Positions 11,601 to 21,757 of a stretch of DNA of 64,000 bases are shown piece after piece (the stretch's first letter is position 1; the number at the start of each line of letters is the position of its first letter). Source of the DNA: Mycobacterium sp. 1554424.7. GTDB taxonomy: Bacteria > Actinomycetota > Actinomycetes > Mycobacteriales > Mycobacteriaceae. The DNA lies in the NCBI RefSeq assembly GCF_001665295.1, contig NZ_LZSE01000009.1:1-64000 (forward strand), written 5' to 3'. Below the pieces are notes generated by a model. It was given only the letters and a program-made list of their open reading frames with translations. It searched no databases and was not told where the DNA came from. Both the position numbers and the translations under genes were made by a program.

Positions 11601-14600
11601 GCTGCCGCTGTCGCTGAGATCCCCGAGCTGCGCGCGCTGCCACAGCGTGTAGTCGGCGTACTGCACCGCCAGATCGGCCCAGTCGGGGGCCTGGCCCGCC
11701 CTGCGGCTGGCGTAGGCCACCTGCAGGTCACGCACCAGCGGGGTGATCGACGCGCCGTCGGCGGCGATGTGGTGCACCACGGCGACCAGCACGTGGTCGT
11801 CGTCGGCGACCCGGAAAAGCCTTGCCCGCATGGGGATTTCGGCCGCCAGGTCGAACGGGTGATGCGCCACCTCGTCGAGCGCCTCGCCCAGCCGGCCTTC
11901 CGACCAGCCGACGGCGTCGACGACGGCCCAACCGAAGTCGGCCCGCTCGGGGGGCACGACCAGTTGGCGCGGTACGCCGTCGTGCGCGGCGAACAGGGTG
12001 CGCAGGCTCTCCTGCCGGCCCACCACGTCGGCCAGCGCCGCGCCCAGCGCTGCTTCGTCGGAGGCGTCCATCGGGCCGCGCAACCGCAGGGCGACCGCCA
12101 TGTTGTAGATCGTCGAGGGACCCTGGAACTGGTCGATGAACCACAACCGGCTCTGGGCGAACGACAGCGGGACCACGTCGGGCCGCTCGATGGCCTTCAG
12201 CGGCTCCAACCGGGCTTCGTCCCCACCGATGCGCGTCGCCAACTGGGCGACCGTGGGCGCCTCGAACAGCGTGCGCACCGAAAGTCCGGCGTCCAGGCCG
12301 CTGTTGACCGCGGCGATCAACCGCACGGCCGACAGCGAATCCCCGCCGAGATCGAAGAACGACTCGTCCACCCCGACCAGCCGCGGCGCCTGGACGCCCA
12401 GCACCTGCGCGTAGATGCCGGCCAGCAGCTCCTCTACCGCGTTGGTCGGGGCGCGGTAGTGCTCGCCGTCCTGATATTCCGGTGCCGGCAGGGCCCGGGT
12501 GTCGAGTTTGCCGTTGACCGTCAGCGGCAGCGACTCGATCACCATCACCGCGGTCGGCACCATGTATGCCGGGAGCCGCTCGGCCAGCGCGGCGCGCGCC
12601 GACGCCCCGAACGACGCCGTGTCCACCGGCCCGGTCACGTAGCCCACCAGGCGCTTGTCGCCGGGGCGGTCCTCGCGGGCGATCACCGCCGCCTGCTTGA
12701 CGCCGGCCAGGGCGCCGAGCGCCGCCTGGATTTCGCCGAGTTCGATCCGATAGCCGCGGATCTTGACCTGCTTGTCGGCGCGCCCCACGTAGCGCAGCTG
12801 CCCGTCGGTGCCCCACCACACCAAATCCCCGGTGCGATACATCCGCGACCCGGGCTCCCCGAACGGACAGGCCACGAACCGCGTCGCGCTCAGTCCCGCC
12901 CGGCCGACGTAGCCGTCCGCCACTCCGGCGCCGGCCACGTACAGCTCCCCGACCACGCCCGGCGGAAGCGGCCGCAACCACCCGTCGAGCACGAAGAATC
13001 CCAGATGGGCCAGCGGCACCCCGATGGGGCTGACGATGCTGTCGACGTCGTCGGCGACGATCTCCCGGAACGACGCGTGCACGGTCGTTTCGGTGATGCC
13101 GTACATGTTGATCAGCCGCGGCAGACCGGGATGGTTGTCCAGCCACGTCTTCAGCCGCTGCGGCTCCAGCGCCTCGCCGCCGAACACCACGGCCTCGAGC
13201 TTCAGGCGGGGTTCCGGCTCGGGCTGCGCCGAGTCGGCGGTCTGCAGCGCATAGAACGCCGACGGGGTTTGGCTCAACACCGTGACCTGCTCGGCCACCA
13301 GCAGGGCGTGCAGCTCGTGCGGCGAGCGCACCACCGAATCGGGCACGATCACCAGCCGGCCACCGTAGAGCAGGGCCCCCCAGATCTCCCACACCGAAAA
13401 ATCGAAGGCCAACGAGTGACACTGCGACCACACCTGGCCCGCCAGCTCCAGGTCGGCGTCCAGGGTCTCCAGCAGCCGGGTCACGTTGCGGTGCGGGATC
13501 GCCACGCCCTTGGGGGTCCCGGTGGTACCGGATGTGTATATGAGGTAGGCGATGTCGTCGGGGGCGGGTGGCGGCAGCGGGGTGCTGGGTTCACGCTCGA
13601 TGGCGGGGTCGTCGATATCGATGATGGCGAGGTCGCGCCCGTCCAGCCGATCCGCCAGGCCGGCGGTCGTGATCACCGCGATCGGCGCGGCGTCGTCGAG
13701 CACGAACCCCATCCGGGCCGCCGGCACCGTCGGATCGATCGGCACGTACGCCGCCCCGGTCTTCAGGATCGCCAGCATCGCGATGACCGCGTCGGCCGAT
13801 CGCGGCAGCAACAGCGCCACGCGCTGTCCGGGACCCACACCCCGGGCGGCCAACAAGTGCGCCAACCGGTTGGCCGCCTGCTTGACCGCGCGGTAGGTCC
13901 ACGAACGGTCCCCCGCGCTGATGGCCACCGCCTCCGGCGTGCGCGCCACCTGGGCGCCGAAGAGCACCGGAATCGACACCGGTACGCCCACCCGCTGGGT
14001 GGAGCCGGCCCGATTGCCCCACCGCTCCAGCTGGGCGTGCTCGGCGGCGTCCAGCACATCGATCGAGGACAGCCGCCGCCCCGGGTCGGCGGTCATCGCG
14101 GCCAGCACCCGCTTGAACCGCTCGACCAGCGTTTCGACGCCGGCCGCGTCGAACACGTCGGTGTCGAATTCGACGCGCAGACCCAGCTCGGTGCCCGGCA
14201 TGGCCTGGACCGCGAGCGGGTAGTGGTTGTATTCGCGGTGGGTGAAATCGGTGATGGCCAGCCCCTGGACATCTTGGTCGCCCTGGCCGCCCGACAACGC
14301 GGCCGCGTCGAGGGGGTAGTTCTCGTACACGAAGAAGGTGTCGAACAGCTGGTCCTGGCCGGTGACGCGGTGCATCTCGCTGAGCGCCAGGTGCTGGTGG
14401 TCGAGCGTGCGATTGTGGGCGTCTTGCAGTTGGTCGAGCAGCTCGGTGGTGGTGGTGTTCACCGTGATGCTGGCCCGCACCGGCACCGTGTTGATGAACA
14501 GGCCCACCATCGAGTCCGCGCCGGACACCTCGGGCGGCCTGCCCGAGACCGTCGTGCCGAAGGCGACGTCGTGGCGGCCGGTCAGCCACATCAGCAGCTG

Positions 14601-15344
14601 CGCCCAGGCGGCCTGCACCACGGTGCTCACGGTGGTGTGGCTCGAGCGCGCCAGCTCCGACAGCGCCCGCGTGGTCTGCTCCGGCACGCGGAACGACGCG
14701 ACGCCGCGCGGCCCCATGCCCAACCGACCCGCCGGGGCGATCAATGTGGGGGTGTCGAATCCGGCCAGCACCTCGCGCCAGGCTTCGCGGGCCGCATCAA
14801 CGTCACGCCCGGTCAGCCAGGTCACGAAGCTGCGGTACTTCCCCGCCGCGGGCAGCCACCGCCCGTGATAGCTGGCGAATATCTCCCCCAGCACGATGGG
14901 CAGCGACCAGCCGTCCAGCACGATGTGGTGATTGGTCAGCACCAACCGGTGCTGGTCTTCGTCGGTGGCGATGAGCGCGGCGCGGAAGGCCGGCTGGTTG
15001 GCGAGGTTGCAGACCGCGGCGCGTTCGGCGGCGCACGCCTGCCGGATCTGCTCACCGAGGTCCGGGTCACCGCCGCGCAGGTCGACGAAGCGCCAGGGCA
15101 CCACGGGATCGGCCGGAATGATCTGCACGGGCTGGTCGAACTTGTCGGAGAAGCGGGCCGCCAGGTTGGGGTGGCGGGTGACCACCGCGTGCACCGCCTC
15201 GCGCAGGCGGTCCCGGTCCACGGGACCGCTCAGCGCGATCTCCAGCTGCACCACATAGATGTCGTCGCCGCCCGCGGCGGTGATGGCATGAAACCACAGC
15301 CCCTGCTGTAGGGGGGTCAGTGGCAAGACGTCAGCTATCCGCAT
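2697..15344 (-). CDS. Non-ribosomal peptide synthetase 2: C-A-T / C-A-T / C-A-T-E / C-T
   Basis: 4215 aa. Approximate domains: C 1-440, A 455-960, T 975-1045 (module 2); C 1060-1490, A 1510-2010, T 2020-2090 (module 3); C 2100-2530, A 2560-3050, T 3065-3130, E 3145-3590 (module 4); then C 3610-4050 and T about 4125-4200 with no A domain. Every C or E domain keeps an HHxxxDG motif (HHIVLDG, HHIAADG, HHLAVDG). T domains carry LGGDSL, or GGDSI before the E domain. The first and last C domains begin [14 protein letters not shown], as expected after an E domain (D-donor type); the middle two are L-donor type. Hand-read A-domain codes: module 2 DFWSVGMVHK and module 4 the same, both Thr-like; module 3 about DFWTLGAVYK, unresolved. 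There is no thioesterase or reductase domain. The start overlaps NRPS1 by 14 nt. Predicted product segment: L-Thr, X, D-allo-Thr. Confidence 0.95.
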   Translation of the reverse strand: MRIADVLPLTPLQQGLWFHAITAAGGDDIYVVQLEIALSGPVDRDRLREAVHAVVTRHPNLAARFSDKFDQPVQIIPADPVVPWRFVDLRGGDPDLGEQIRQACAAERAAVCNLANQPAFRAALIATDEDQHRLVLTNHHIVLDGWSLPIVLGEIFASYHGRWLPAAGKYRSFVTWLTGRDVDAAREAWREVLAGFDTPTLIAPAGRLGMGPRGVASFRVPEQTTRALSELARSSHTTVSTVVQAAWAQLLMWLTGRHDVAFGTTVSGRPPEVSGADSMVGLFINTVPVRASITVNTTTTELLDQLQDAHNRTLDHQHLALSEMHRVTGQDQLFDTFFVYENYPLDAAALSGGQGDQDVQGLAITDFTHREYNHYPLAVQAMPGTELGLRVEFDTDVFDAAGVETLVERFKRVLAAMTADPGRRLSSIDVLDAAEHAQLERWGNRAGSTQRVGVPVSIPVLFGAQVARTPEAVAISAGDRSWTYRAVKQAANRLAHLLAARGVGPGQRVALLLPRSADAVIAMLAILKTGAAYVPIDPTVPAARMGFVLDDAAPIAVITTAGLADRLDGRDLAIIDIDDPAIEREPSTPLPPPAPDDIAYLIYTSGTTGTPKGVAIPHRNVTRLLETLDADLELAGQVWSQCHSLAFDFSVWEIWGALLYGGRLVIVPDSVVRSPHELHALLVAEQVTVLSQTPSAFYALQTADSAQPEPEPRLKLEAVVFGGEALEPQRLKTWLDNHPGLPRLINMYGITETTVHASFREIVADDVDSIVSPIGVPLAHLGFFVLDGWLRPLPPGVVGELYVAGAGVADGYVGRAGLSATRFVACPFGEPGSRMYRTGDLVWWGTDGQLRYVGRADKQVKIRGYRIELGEIQAALGALAGVKQAAVIAREDRPGDKRLVGYVTGPVDTASFGASARAALAERLPAYMVPTAVMVIESLPLTVNGKLDTRALPAPEYQDGEHYRAPTNAVEELLAGIYAQVLGVQAPRLVGVDESFFDLGGDSLSAVRLIAAVNSGLDAGLSVRTLFEAPTVAQLATRIGGDEARLEPLKAIERPDVVPLSFAQSRLWFIDQFQGPSTIYNMAVALRLRGPMDASDEAALGAALADVVGRQESLRTLFAAHDGVPRQLVVPPERADFGWAVVDAVGWSEGRLGEALDEVAHHPFDLAAEIPMRARLFRVADDDHVLVAVVHHIAADGASITPLVRDLQVAYASRRAGQAPDWADLAVQYADYTLWQRAQLGDLSDSGSRIAAQLAYWQEALAGMPEHLQLPTDRPYPPVADYRGASVSVDWPAELQQQVTRVAREHNATSFMVMQAAMAVLLAKLSASSDVSVGFPIAGRGDPALDELVGFFVNTLVLRVDLAGDPSVAELLAQVRARSLAAYEHQDVPFEVLVERLNPTRSLTHHPLVQVMLAWQGGQGHAPTGPAAGLALGGLRVTPLPLDTRTARTDLAFSLGESWTEAGEPAGIAGSVEFRTDVFDAASIQTLVERLKRVLVAMTADPGRRLSSVDVLDEAEYARLDEVGNRSVLALPVPAAASVPKLFAAQVTRAPEAPAVTFGDRSITYRELDEAANRFAHLLSRHGVGTGACVALLLERSAQAVVAMLAVLKTGAAYLAIDPKLPAARIAFMLDDAAPVAAVTTAGLADRLDGRDLTVIDIDDPALGDQPATAPPAPSADNIAYLIYTSGTTGTPKGVAIAHRNVAHLAQSSHPALPTTQVWTQCHSYAFDFSVWEIWAALLGGGRLVVVPPSVVASPDDFHDLLVREHVNVLTQTPSAVTALSPRGLESTALLLGGEACSAEVVDQWAPGRVVVNAYGPTEATVYASMSAPVQAGSGAAPIGAPVSTAALFVLDESLRRVPPGVVGELYVAGRGVGVGYVGRTGLTASRFVACPFAGPQAPGTRMYRTGDLVRWRADGQLQYLGRADEQVKIRGYRIEPGEVRAALAALDGVEQAVVIAREDRPGDKRLVGYITGTADPTAVRSALAERLPAYLVPAAVVGLAALPLTVNGKLDARALPAPEYEATDRYRAPSNPTEEILAGIYAQVLGVERVGVDDSFFNLGGDSLSAMRLVAAINTALGAGVPVRAVFEAPAVAQLATRIDGGEARLEPLVAVERPAVIPLSFAQNRLWFIDQLQGPSPVYNLAVALRLGGRLDADAFRAALADVVGRHESLRTLFAAPDGIPQQLVISAEQADFGWDVVDATAWPAGRLQEAVEETARHAFDLAAEIPLRARLFRVADDEHVLVAVVHHIAADGLSIAPLVRDISVAYAGRCVGQAPGWAPLPVQYVDYTLWQRAQFGDLGDQDSPIAAQLAYWQETLAGMPERLALPTDRPYPPVADQRGASVAVAWPAELQRQVVRMAREHNATNFMVMQAALAVLLAKLSASSDVAVGFPIGGRRDPALDELVGFFVNTLVLRVDVAGDPSVAELLAQVRARSLAAYEHQDVPFEVVVERLNPTRSLTHHPLVQVMLAWRTLHDTTGDPTARFASGELELTQMPVDTGTARMDLALSLEEHLDADGEPAGIGGLVEFRTDVFDAASIQTLIERLQRVLVEMTADPTRRLSTIGVLDDVERDRLEDWGNRAVLTEPVRPPVSIPVLFAAQVARVPDAAAVTFEGHSMTYRELDEAANRLAHRLIGEGVGPGRRVALLLPRSAEAIVAILAVVKTGAAYVPIDPAVPEARMQFVLGDAAPIAAITTAQYRPRLDGRDLLIVDVSDTADTDVAADSADAGGLGPAATVACPDDIAYIIYTSGTTGVPKGVAVPHRNVTRLLATLNGDMELAGRVWSQCHSLAFDFSVWEIWGALLYGGRVVVVADAVVRSPEDLHALLVAERVGVLSQTPSAFYALQAADALQPELGSQLSLEAVVFGGEALEPQRLRAWVDGHPVMPRLINMYGITETTVHASFREIEAGDVDTAVSPIGVPLAHLGFFVLDAWLQPVPAGVVGELYVAGAGLAYGYVGRAGLTGTRFVACPFGGPGARMYRTGDLMCWGPDGELRYMGRADEQVKIRGYRIELGEVQAALNGVDGVEQAVVIAREDRPGDKRLVGYVTGAVDPAFVRAAVAERLPAYMVPAAVVALDALPLTVNGKLDTRALPAPEYQDVDHYRAPADAVEEILAGIYAQVLGLERVGVEESFFELGGDSILSMQVVARARAAGVVCRPRDIFVEQTVARLARVVGVVADDAEVIDEGVGAVPATPIMRWLEGVERTGGPVDEFNQTVLIQAPVGVTSSDVVAVVQALLDRHATLRLRVDGNGTDGADGWSVTVAEPGSVDARGCLQAVDVLSDDAVVAARSRLNPAAGVMLSALWAAPTGQLLLIVHHLAVDGVSWRILLEDLNLAWAQHRGGQQVALPAPRTSFARWASLLAEHAHRPEVVAQAPAWRRIAALPAPLPAVQPAVDTYATAGNLSVELDAETTRMLLGEVPAAFHAGIHEILLIAFALACAEFLGTGAAPVVIDAEGHGRQEELDSHVDLSRTVGWFTTKYPVALAVGGLDWAQVLAGGAGLGAAIKDAKEQLRALPDGLTYGVLRYLNGGVDLDGPDPSIGFNYLGRLGAAATEVSGDIWEIRQDGWSVTGVAAAIPMPLMHTVELNAGTLDAATGPRLRAGWTWAPSALDQAQVSRLSRLWFDALAGICAHVRGGGGGLTPSDIAPARLSQLQIDELARQYRIADVLPLTPLQQGLLFHASTAQGGDDVYAVQLDVTLSGRLDQHRLRDAVHTVVARHPNLAARFSARFDQPVQIIPADPVVPWRYLEISGDGVDADEQIQQVCAAERAAVYDLADHPALRVALIRTADDRHRFVLTNHHIVLDGWSLPILLGELFASYYGQRLPAAGSYRRFVSWLAGRDLEGARAVWREVFAGFDGPTLVGPPDWFGLGRRGVASFLVPEETTRALSELARSRHTTVSTVLQAAWAQLLAWLTGQRDVAFGAVVSGRPAEVPGVDSMVGLFINTVPVRATITPETTAADLLDQLQDEHNRTLDHQHLALSEIHRVTGHGRLFDTVFVYENYPADAAALSGTDGLAVTEMTNRDYYHYPLTVQAVPGRELELHVQFRADVFGAADIEALIERFQEALVAMTTDPARPLSSVDVQDEGKHARADRSNNHAPAAQPAASGPRHHHHNGDGHHAPTSLVEQILTGIYAQVLGVDRVGVDESFFDLGGDSLAAMRATATINTALDANLEVTALFEAPSVRRLSQRLGGHARSVEEVPVIPDL
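2960..3090 (-). other. Junction in NRPS2 where an adenylation domain is missing (C to T linker)
   Basis: In the other modules the C domain ends [20 protein letters not shown], a complete A domain of about 490 residues follows, and a [21 protein letters not shown] linker then leads into the T domain. Here the equivalent C-terminal linker ([20 protein letters not shown]) passes directly, through some 20 residues including a HHHH-containing stretch, into [21 protein letters not shown] and the T domain. Both flanking linkers are intact, so the A domain appears to have been removed precisely. Confidence 0.85.
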
Positions 15345-18300
15345 ATTGCCGTTGCAGGTCGTCGATTTGTTGCTGGCTCAGGCCGGCGGCGATGTCGGAC
15401 GGCGTCAGCCCGCCGCCGCCGCCGCGCACGTGCGCGCAGATGCCGGCCAGCGCGTCGAACCACAATCGGCTCAGCCGGCCGACCTGCGCGTGATCCAGCA
15501 CCGAGGGCGCCCACGTCCAGCGTGCGTGCAGCTGTGGGCCGGTGTCGGCGTCGACCGTGCTGGCGTTGAGTTCCACGGTGTGCATCAGCGGCATGGGGAT
15601 GGCGGCGGCCACGTCGGTGACCGACCAGCCGTCCCGGCTGATCCGCCAAACGTCACCGGGCATCTCGGCCGCCGCGCCGAGCCGACCCAGGTAGTTGAAC
15701 CCGATCGGCGGGTCGGCCGGGGCGAGGTCGGCGTCGCTGTTCAGGTAGCGCAGCAGGCCGTAGGTCAGGCCGTCCGGCAGCGCGCGAAGCTGCTCTTTGG
15801 CGTCCTTGACCACTGCGCCCAATTCCGCCGCACCGGCCACGATCCGCGCCCAGTCCAGCCCGCCGACCGCGACCGACACCGGGTATTTCGTGGTGAACCA
15901 CCCGACCGTGCGAGACAGGTCGACGTCGGGGCCGAGTTCCTCCTGGCGCCCGTGGCCCTCGACGTCGATCACCATCGGCGCGCCGCCGCTGCCGACGAAT
16001 TCCGCCACCGCCAGGGCGAACGCGATCAACAGGATCTCGTGCACTCCGGCATGGAACGCCGCCGGCACCTCGTCGAGCAGCGCACGGGTGGTCTCGGCAT
16101 CCAGCTGCGCCGAGAGGTTGCCCGCGCTGACATAGGTGTCCACGTCCGGACGCACCGCCGGCAACGCGGCCGGCGCCGACGCGATCTGCCGCCAGGCGTC
16201 GGCCTGCGCCACGACCTCCGGGCGGCGCGCGTGCTCCGCCAGCAGCGACGCCCATCGGGCAAACGAGGTCCCGGGTGCCGGCAACGCCAACTGCTGGCCA
16301 CCCCGCCGCTGGGCCCAGGCGATGTTGAGGTCCTCCAACAGGATCCGCCACGACACCCCGTCGACGGCCAGGTGGTGAACGATCAACACCAACTGCCCTG
16401 TGTCGGCCACCCACAGGGCGCTCAGCATCACCCCGGCCGCCGGATCCAGCCGCGACCGCGCCTCGATCACCGCCTCCTCGGACAACGCCGGCGCCGCCTG
16501 CACGCACCCGCGGGCGTCGACCGAGCCGGCCTCGGGCACCGTCAACGACCAGCCGCCGGCGCCGTCTGTGCTGGCGCTGTCCACCCGCAGCCGCAGCGTG
16601 GCGTGCCGATCCAGCACGGCCTGCAACACCGCCACCACGTCGGCCTCCGTCGCCCCGGCCGGGGCCTGCACGGTCAGCGTCTGGTTGAACTGGTCGACGG
16701 GTCCCGCGACGCCGCGCAGCCAGCGCATGATCGGCGTCGCGACCACCGGGCCGAGGCCGTCGTCGCCGGCATCCGCGGCGCCGGTGACCACCTCGGCGAC
16801 CCGGGCCAGCTGGGCCACGGTTTGCTCGACGAAAATGTCGCGCGGGCGGCACACCACCCCGGCGGCCCGTGCGCGCGCCACCACCTGCATGGACAGGATG
16901 CTGTCCCCGCCCAGCTCGAAGAACGACTCGTCCACGCCGACGCGCTCCAGCCCGAGCACCTGCGCGTAGATGTCGGCCAGGATCTCCTCGACGGCGTTGC
17001 CCGGGGCCCGATAGCGATCGGTGTCCTGGTACTCCGGCGCCGGCAGCGCGCGCTTGTCGAGTTTGCCGTTGACGGTCAGGGGCACGGCGTCGATCGCCAC
17101 GAACGCGGCCGGCACCATGTACGCCGGCAGCCGCTCGGCCAGCGCGGCGCGTGCGGCGGCCGGCTCGGCGGTCCCGGTCATATATGCCACCAGGCGCTTG
17201 TCGCCGGGGCGGTCCTCGCGCGCGATCACCACCGCCTGCTCGACCCCGTCCACTTCGGCGAGCGCGGCTTGCACCTCGCCCAGCTCGATGCGGAAGCCCC
17301 GGATCTTGACCTGCTCGTCGGCGCGCCCCACGTACCGCAGCTGCCCGTCGGCGCCCCACCACGCCAGGTCGCCGGTGCGATACATCCGTTGTCCCGGCGC
17401 CCCGGCGAACGGGCACGCCACGAACCGCGTCGACGTCAGACCGGGCCGCCGCCAATACCCGCACCCGGCACCCCCGCCGGCCACGTACAACTCCCCCACG
17501 ACCCCTGCCGGCACCGGGCGCAACCACCCGTCGAGCACGAAGAACGCGTACTGGCCCAACGGCACGCCGATGGGGCTGGCGGGGCTGCCGACGTCCTCGG
17601 AGAAGATCTCGCGGAACGAGGCGTGCACCGTCGTCTCGGTGGTGCCGTACAAGTTGAGCAGGCGCGGCGAACCGGGGTGATCGTCCAGCCAGGTCCGCAG
17701 GCGCTGGGGCTCCAGCGCTTCACCGGCGAAGATCACCGCCGCAAGCTTGAGCTGACGTCCGAGCTCGGGTGCGAGCGCGTCCGCGGTTTGCAGCGCGTAG
17801 AAGGCCGACGGGGTCTGGCTGAGGACCTCGACCTGTTCGGCCACCAACAGCGCGTGGAAATCCTCGGGCGAACGCGCCACCGACTCGGGCACGACCACGA
17901 GCCGTCCACCGGACAGCAGCGCGCCCCATATCTCGCACACCGAGACGTCGAAGGCCAACGAATGCCATTGCGACCACACCTGCCCCGGCGACAGCTCGAC
18001 GTCCAGGGACTCCAGCAGCCGCAGCACGTTGCGGTGGGTGATCGCGACCCCCTTGGGGACGCCGGTCGTGCCCGACGTGTAGATGAGGTACGCGACGTTG
18101 TCCGGGTCCGGCGCCGGCAGCGGCGCGCCGCAGCCGCCGTCCAAGCCGTCCAAGCCGTCCACGCCGCCGAGATCGTCGACGTCGATGACCAGCAGGTCGC
18201 GCCCGCCCAGCCGGTCGGCCAACCCGCTCGTGGTGATCGCCGCGACGGGCTCGGCGTCGTCGAGCATGAACTCGACGCGGGCCGCCGGCACCGCCGGATC

Positions 18301-19920
18301 GATCGGCACGTACGCCGCCCCGGTTCGCAGCACCGCCAACATCGCCACGACCGCCTCGGCCGAGCGCTGCAACATGAGCGCCACCCGCTGGCCCGGGCCG
18401 ACCGCGTGGCCGGCCAACAGCTGCGCCAACCGGTTCGCGGCCTCGTCGACGTCGCGGTACGTCCACGAACGCCCCCGGGAGGTGATCGCCACCGCATCCG
18501 GCGCGTCGGCCGCCCGCGCGGCGAACGCCGCCGGAATCGACACCGTGGCGGGCGGTGCCGGCCGGCTCAGCACCGCCCGGTTGCCCCACCCGTCCAGCAG
18601 GTCGAGCTCGGCGGCGTCGAACAGGTCGATCGACGAGAGCCGCCGCGCCGGGTCGGCGGTCATCGCCACCAGCACCCGGCCCAACCGTCTGGCCAATTCG
18701 GCGACGTCGAAATTCGAAAACGCCCCACCGGAACCGGCCGTGCTGAGGAAGAGCTGGTCGCCGGCGCCGGAGAAGATCAACCCGAAGCTGCCGACCTGGA
18801 CGGGGTTGGTGAAGGACGCCGATGCCGCGACGCCGGCGAAGTCCATGGTCATCTTGGACGGCATGAAATTGACGCTCACCCGATCGGCCCGCTGGCCCGC
18901 GCCGCGCGGGTCGGCTTTGCGTTCGAGGGCATGCACCGGGAACCGCTGATGCTCCAGCGCTTCCCGAATTCGCGTATCGACGTGCGCACAGAAATCGGCG
19001 ACCGTGGATTGCGGCGAAACACTCAACACCAGCGGCACCACGCCGGAAATCATCCCGGGGAGGGTCTTCGATTCCAGGCGCACCCGCCTGCTGACCGGGA
19101 AGTCGAGCACCACCTCGGAGCCCCCGCCGCACCAGCCGCGCACCAGAAGCGCGCAGGCCGCGGTGATGACCGACGATCGCGGCAAATTCCACTCTTCGGA
19201 CAACTCTTGAACGCGTCGAAGTCCCGCGGGGTCGAGCCGAACCGGCGCGGAAGGCGCAGCCGCATCCCCTTCGCCCGCGGCCTGAGACGACGTGGGTTGC
19301 GGTCCGCTCTCCGGTGGAAGATTCCTGGCCCAATAGGCCTGATCTTCGAGATATTCCGCGGACGCCTCGTATTCCGATTCGCAGCGAACCAAATCCTGCA
19401 GCGAGCCGAAAAAGGCGGGAGGAATCGGCGAATCGGAAACAAATGCGGCGTAGACGGTCGCAATCCGATTGGCGATGAGCGTAATTCCGGTGCCGTCGAT
19501 GATCATGTGGTGAAAGCACCCGAACAAATAGAATTCATCGGACCACGTTTGAAATAGCGAAAAATTGAAGAGCGGGCCCGCCGCCGGCAATGGCGTCCGC
19601 TGGATCGACAACGCCATCCGACGGGCTTCCTGCACCGGATGGCGCGTGTCGCTCAGGTCGTGGAAAGCGACCTCGAAATCCGGGTAATCGACCGCCCGCT
19701 GGAAGACCTGGCCATCGGCCTCAACGACGGCGGCCCGGGCCGGTTCGGCCTCCCGCATCACGTGACGGATCGCCCGCTGCAGCAGTTCGCGGTCGACCGT
19801 GCCGTCGAATCGCACGAGCACGCCGAGCTGCCACTCCGTGCCGGACTGACCCGTCTCCTGCGCGAGCCAAATGTCCAGCTGCCCTCGCGTCAGCGGGAGA
19901 GCCCGGTCATCAAGTTCCAT
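15331..19920 (-). CDS. Non-ribosomal peptide synthetase 1: starter C-A-T-E (loading module of the lipopeptide)
   Basis: 1529 aa. An N-terminal condensation domain (about 1-430; HHMIIDG near residue 135) is followed by A (445-950), T (970-1035; [12 protein letters not shown]), E (1050-1500; HHLAVDG and EGHGRQE) and a short C-terminal docking tail (LTPSDI...[13 protein letters not shown]). A C domain at the start of the first module is expected to acylate residue 1 with a fatty acyl chain, here presumably from the neighbouring PKS. The A-domain code read by hand is about DVCSIALVHK. It shares the framework of the Thr domains in NRPS2 but has Val and Cys in place of the Phe and Trp that line the pocket, so the substrate is unassigned. 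The E domain predicts a D-residue. The ATG at 19920 lies 5 nt after the mbtH-like stop codon, so the two are translated as an operon. The last 14 nt overlap the start of NRPS2. Confidence 0.94.
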   Translation of the reverse strand: MELDDRALPLTRGQLDIWLAQETGQSGTEWQLGVLVRFDGTVDRELLQRAIRHVMREAEPARAAVVEADGQVFQRAVDYPDFEVAFHDLSDTRHPVQEARRMALSIQRTPLPAAGPLFNFSLFQTWSDEFYLFGCFHHMIIDGTGITLIANRIATVYAAFVSDSPIPPAFFGSLQDLVRCESEYEASAEYLEDQAYWARNLPPESGPQPTSSQAAGEGDAAAPSAPVRLDPAGLRRVQELSEEWNLPRSSVITAACALLVRGWCGGGSEVVLDFPVSRRVRLESKTLPGMISGVVPLVLSVSPQSTVADFCAHVDTRIREALEHQRFPVHALERKADPRGAGQRADRVSVNFMPSKMTMDFAGVAASASFTNPVQVGSFGLIFSGAGDQLFLSTAGSGGAFSNFDVAELARRLGRVLVAMTADPARRLSSIDLFDAAELDLLDGWGNRAVLSRPAPPATVSIPAAFAARAADAPDAVAITSRGRSWTYRDVDEAANRLAQLLAGHAVGPGQRVALMLQRSAEAVVAMLAVLRTGAAYVPIDPAVPAARVEFMLDDAEPVAAITTSGLADRLGGRDLLVIDVDDLGGVDGLDGLDGGCGAPLPAPDPDNVAYLIYTSGTTGVPKGVAITHRNVLRLLESLDVELSPGQVWSQWHSLAFDVSVCEIWGALLSGGRLVVVPESVARSPEDFHALLVAEQVEVLSQTPSAFYALQTADALAPELGRQLKLAAVIFAGEALEPQRLRTWLDDHPGSPRLLNLYGTTETTVHASFREIFSEDVGSPASPIGVPLGQYAFFVLDGWLRPVPAGVVGELYVAGGGAGCGYWRRPGLTSTRFVACPFAGAPGQRMYRTGDLAWWGADGQLRYVGRADEQVKIRGFRIELGEVQAALAEVDGVEQAVVIAREDRPGDKRLVAYMTGTAEPAAARAALAERLPAYMVPAAFVAIDAVPLTVNGKLDKRALPAPEYQDTDRYRAPGNAVEEILADIYAQVLGLERVGVDESFFELGGDSILSMQVVARARAAGVVCRPRDIFVEQTVAQLARVAEVVTGAADAGDDGLGPVVATPIMRWLRGVAGPVDQFNQTLTVQAPAGATEADVVAVLQAVLDRHATLRLRVDSASTDGAGGWSLTVPEAGSVDARGCVQAAPALSEEAVIEARSRLDPAAGVMLSALWVADTGQLVLIVHHLAVDGVSWRILLEDLNIAWAQRRGGQQLALPAPGTSFARWASLLAEHARRPEVVAQADAWRQIASAPAALPAVRPDVDTYVSAGNLSAQLDAETTRALLDEVPAAFHAGVHEILLIAFALAVAEFVGSGGAPMVIDVEGHGRQEELGPDVDLSRTVGWFTTKYPVSVAVGGLDWARIVAGAAELGAVVKDAKEQLRALPDGLTYGLLRYLNSDADLAPADPPIGFNYLGRLGAAAEMPGDVWRISRDGWSVTDVAAAIPMPLMHTVELNASTVDADTGPQLHARWTWAPSVLDHAQVGRLSRLWFDALAGICAHVRGGGGGLTPSDIAAGLSQQQIDDLQRQYADS

Positions 19921-19925
19921 CCGGG

Positions 19926-20156
19926 TTACCTATCAAGCCCCTGACCAGCTGCTAACCTTTCGCGCAGAGTTTTCGGGCGTATATCGGTCCAGTTCTGTTC
20001 GATGTAGTCCAGGCACGCCGCGCGGTCCGCTTCGCCATACACCACCCGCCAGCCGGCCGGAACATCGGCGAAAGCCGGCCACAGACTGTGTTGTTCCTCG
20101 TCGTTGACCAAGACGAAAAAACTGCCGCCGTCGTCGTCGAACGGATTAATGCTCAC
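19926..20156 (-). CDS. MbtH-like NRPS accessory protein
   Basis: 76 aa from a GTG at 20156, read as (V)[19 protein letters not shown]. The family signatures are present: [24 protein letters not shown] and the second half [21 protein letters not shown] with ENWTDIRP-like NWTDIRP. MbtH proteins bind A domains and support their solubility and adenylation activity. A longer frame runs back to 20195, but family alignment and the GGAGACGCG stretch upstream of 20156 favour the shorter start. It is the first gene of the mbtH-NRPS1-NRPS2 operon. A decayed second copy of its first 30 codons, together with the same upstream leader, lies at 33870-33962. Confidence 0.95.
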   Translation of the reverse strand: MSINPFDDDGGSFFVLVNDEEQHSLWPAFADVPAGWRVVYGEADRAACLDYIEQNWTDIRPKTLRERLAAGQGLDR

Positions 20157-20180
20157 CGCGTCTCCAGACCGTCTAACTGG

Positions 20181-20209
20181 ACATGGGTATAACAAGTTCT
20201 AAACCATAC
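20181..20209 (-). promoter_or_regulatory. 29-bp upstream element, copy 1 (mbtH/NRPS operon)
   Basis: On the minus strand it reads GTATGGTTTAGAACTTGTTA followed by TACCCATGT. It begins 24 nt upstream of the mbtH-like GTG. Near-identical 29-bp sequences lie upstream of the MbtH remnant/PKS (33987-34015) and of the glycosyltransferase at 34112-35347 (35366-35394). Conservation in three non-coding leaders, all in the same orientation relative to the gene, marks it as a promoter or regulator site. The sigma factor cannot be assigned; TATACC could serve as a -10. Confidence 0.6.
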
Positions 20210-20883
20210 TGGAGCCCCACAGAGGTTGTCTAAGCCTTCGTGGAATTAAAGGTGGCGGGGATCTGCCCACACCGCCACATGGGCGAATGTTGCCTAGACG
20301 AACTATTGGTACGGTTTTGCCGGTCCGGCCACTACCCATGGTCTGCCGAGCTGCGTCTCGCGGCCCGTCGCCGCTGCCGCGCCCGCGCTACCAGCGAGGA
20401 CTCGCGGGAAGCCGGACCGCCGGCCCGTACCGTCGACATGACTCCCACGCGCAGCGCGCGGGCGGCTACGACGTCTAGTGGTCGGCGGAGCGGTTTCGGC
20501 GACCGGCCCCCGTCGATCGCGGTCTTCGACGCACACAGATATATAGGTGGGAAAATTGCCGCGCCTCGCCTCGGTCGAGCGTCGACGGGCGAGGGCCGCC
20601 CGGCCCCTCGGCACGGGGCCCGCGGCGGACCGCGCCGGCGGCCGACGACCGTAGTCGTCGGCGAGCGGGCCGAGCCGATCGAGGTGAATTGGAGGCGGTG
20701 GATTGCCGGTATTTGTGCGCCTAACGGGCGGCGCTCAGGCCGCTACCGGACGCCGACCCCTGGTGTAGCATGCAACCTGATTGGGCGGATGCCGAACCGG
20801 GTGTATTCCCAATCAAAATGTTCACAATAAACACACCATGTGGCGGATCATGGGTCAAAGCGGACCCGGTTGGGGCGACATAA
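20210..20883. other. Divergent intergenic region between the mbtH/NRPS operon and the methyltransferase
   Basis: About 670 bp with no credible protein; the open frames here are Arg/Pro-rich and overlap on both strands. An AT-rich patch around 20537-20562 (ATATATAGG) stands out against the GC-rich surroundings. The last 120 bp before the methyltransferase are also AT-richer and are the likeliest place for its promoter. Confidence 0.5.
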
Positions 20884-21744
20884 ATGGACAACCACAGCGA
20901 GCCTTCTGTCGAAACGAAGGACAATTCTTCAGTTGCAATGTCGGAGCACCTCGCCGACGACCTACTGTCGACGACCGCCGTCGGGTGGAAAAGCTTTTAC
21001 AATTTGCTCAGCCGCCGACTCGAGGACGCGGGGGTGGCCGATTCGTCGTTTTTCCTCAATTATGGTTACGCCTCGCTCGGTTCCAACGACGAGTCCGCGT
21101 TCGCCATTCGCCCGGGCACGTTCAACGCCAACTCGGTCCGGCTGGTGTTCGAGGTCATCGGACCGGTCGACCTGAATGACCGCACGGTCGTCGAAATCGG
21201 ATGTGGCCGCGGCGGCAACGCCGCACTCGTCGCGGAGAAATTCAACGCCGAGGTGATCGGCATCGACATGTCCTCCGAGGCGATCGCTTTCTGCAGCAAG
21301 ACGCACGTCAAGCGTCCGATAGAGTTCCGCGTCGGCGACGCGTTGAATATCCCCCTACCCGACGCGTCGTGCGATGCCATCGTCAACGTGGAGTCGTCAC
21401 ATTCGTATGGCAACCTGCCGAAGTTCCTGGGCGAGGTTCGCCGGATCTGCCGCCCCGGAGGATGGTTCCTGCACACCGACTTCTTGAGCCCCGAGGACTG
21501 GGATCAGGTGAGGATGCGTTTGAAGCGCTCCGGCTTCGTCACCGAGAGCGACCGCGACATCACCGCTAACGTCCTGGCCTCCCGCGATCAAGCCAGCGAT
21601 ACCTGGGCTCAGGTTTACGGCGACGGGAACGCCCGGGTGGCGAACTTCCTCTCCCTACCCGGATCAGCGATCTACGAGCAGATGCGTGCCGGCTTGTTGG
21701 AATACCGGATACTGAGATCTCAACTGCGCACCGAAGCGCCATAG
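20884..21744 (+). CDS. SAM-dependent methyltransferase (class I; GPL fatty-acid/phthiotriol-type O-methyltransferase-like)
   Basis: 286 aa. Motif I VVEIGCGRGGNAALV (about residues 102-116) binds S-adenosylmethionine. It is followed by an acidic motif (VIGIDMS), a GDALNIPLPDASCDAI motif and the post-motif region RRICRPGGWFLHTDFL, all typical of the class I fold. The N-terminal FFLNYGYASLGSNDE region resembles mycobacterial lipid O-methyltransferases such as those acting on phthiotriols, and the Fmt enzyme that methylates the GPL fatty-acid hydroxyl. In this locus a likely substrate is the hydroxyl left on the PKS-made acyl chain; a sugar or the peptide carboxylate are alternatives. It is transcribed away from mbtH/NRPS1 and converges on the sulfotransferase (13 bp between stops). 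An internal ATG at 20938 is an alternative start. Confidence 0.88.
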   Translation: MDNHSEPSVETKDNSSVAMSEHLADDLLSTTAVGWKSFYNLLSRRLEDAGVADSSFFLNYGYASLGSNDESAFAIRPGTFNANSVRLVFEVIGPVDLNDRTVVEIGCGRGGNAALVAEKFNAEVIGIDMSSEAIAFCSKTHVKRPIEFRVGDALNIPLPDASCDAIVNVESSHSYGNLPKFLGEVRRICRPGGWFLHTDFLSPEDWDQVRMRLKRSGFVTESDRDITANVLASRDQASDTWAQVYGDGNARVANFLSLPGSAIYEQMRAGLLEYRILRSQLRTEAP

Positions 21745-21757
21745 CGTCGCCGCGACG

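Noticed and set aside
3030-19557. Very long open frames on the plus strand opposite the NRPS genes
   Set aside because: They are codon-position shadows of GC-rich coding sequence, Arg/Gly/His/Pro/Val-rich with no domains, while the minus strand has intact NRPS domains throughout.
15331-19920. Naming NRPS1/NRPS2 as mps1/mps2
   Set aside because: Domain order, epimerization pattern and missing release domain differ from the characterised GPL synthetases, so the symbols would imply a product that the sequence does not support.
20240-20830. 196-aa plus-strand frame in the mbtH/methyltransferase intergenic region
   Set aside because: No recognisable fold, Arg/Pro-rich, overlapped by other chance frames and located in a divergent promoter region.
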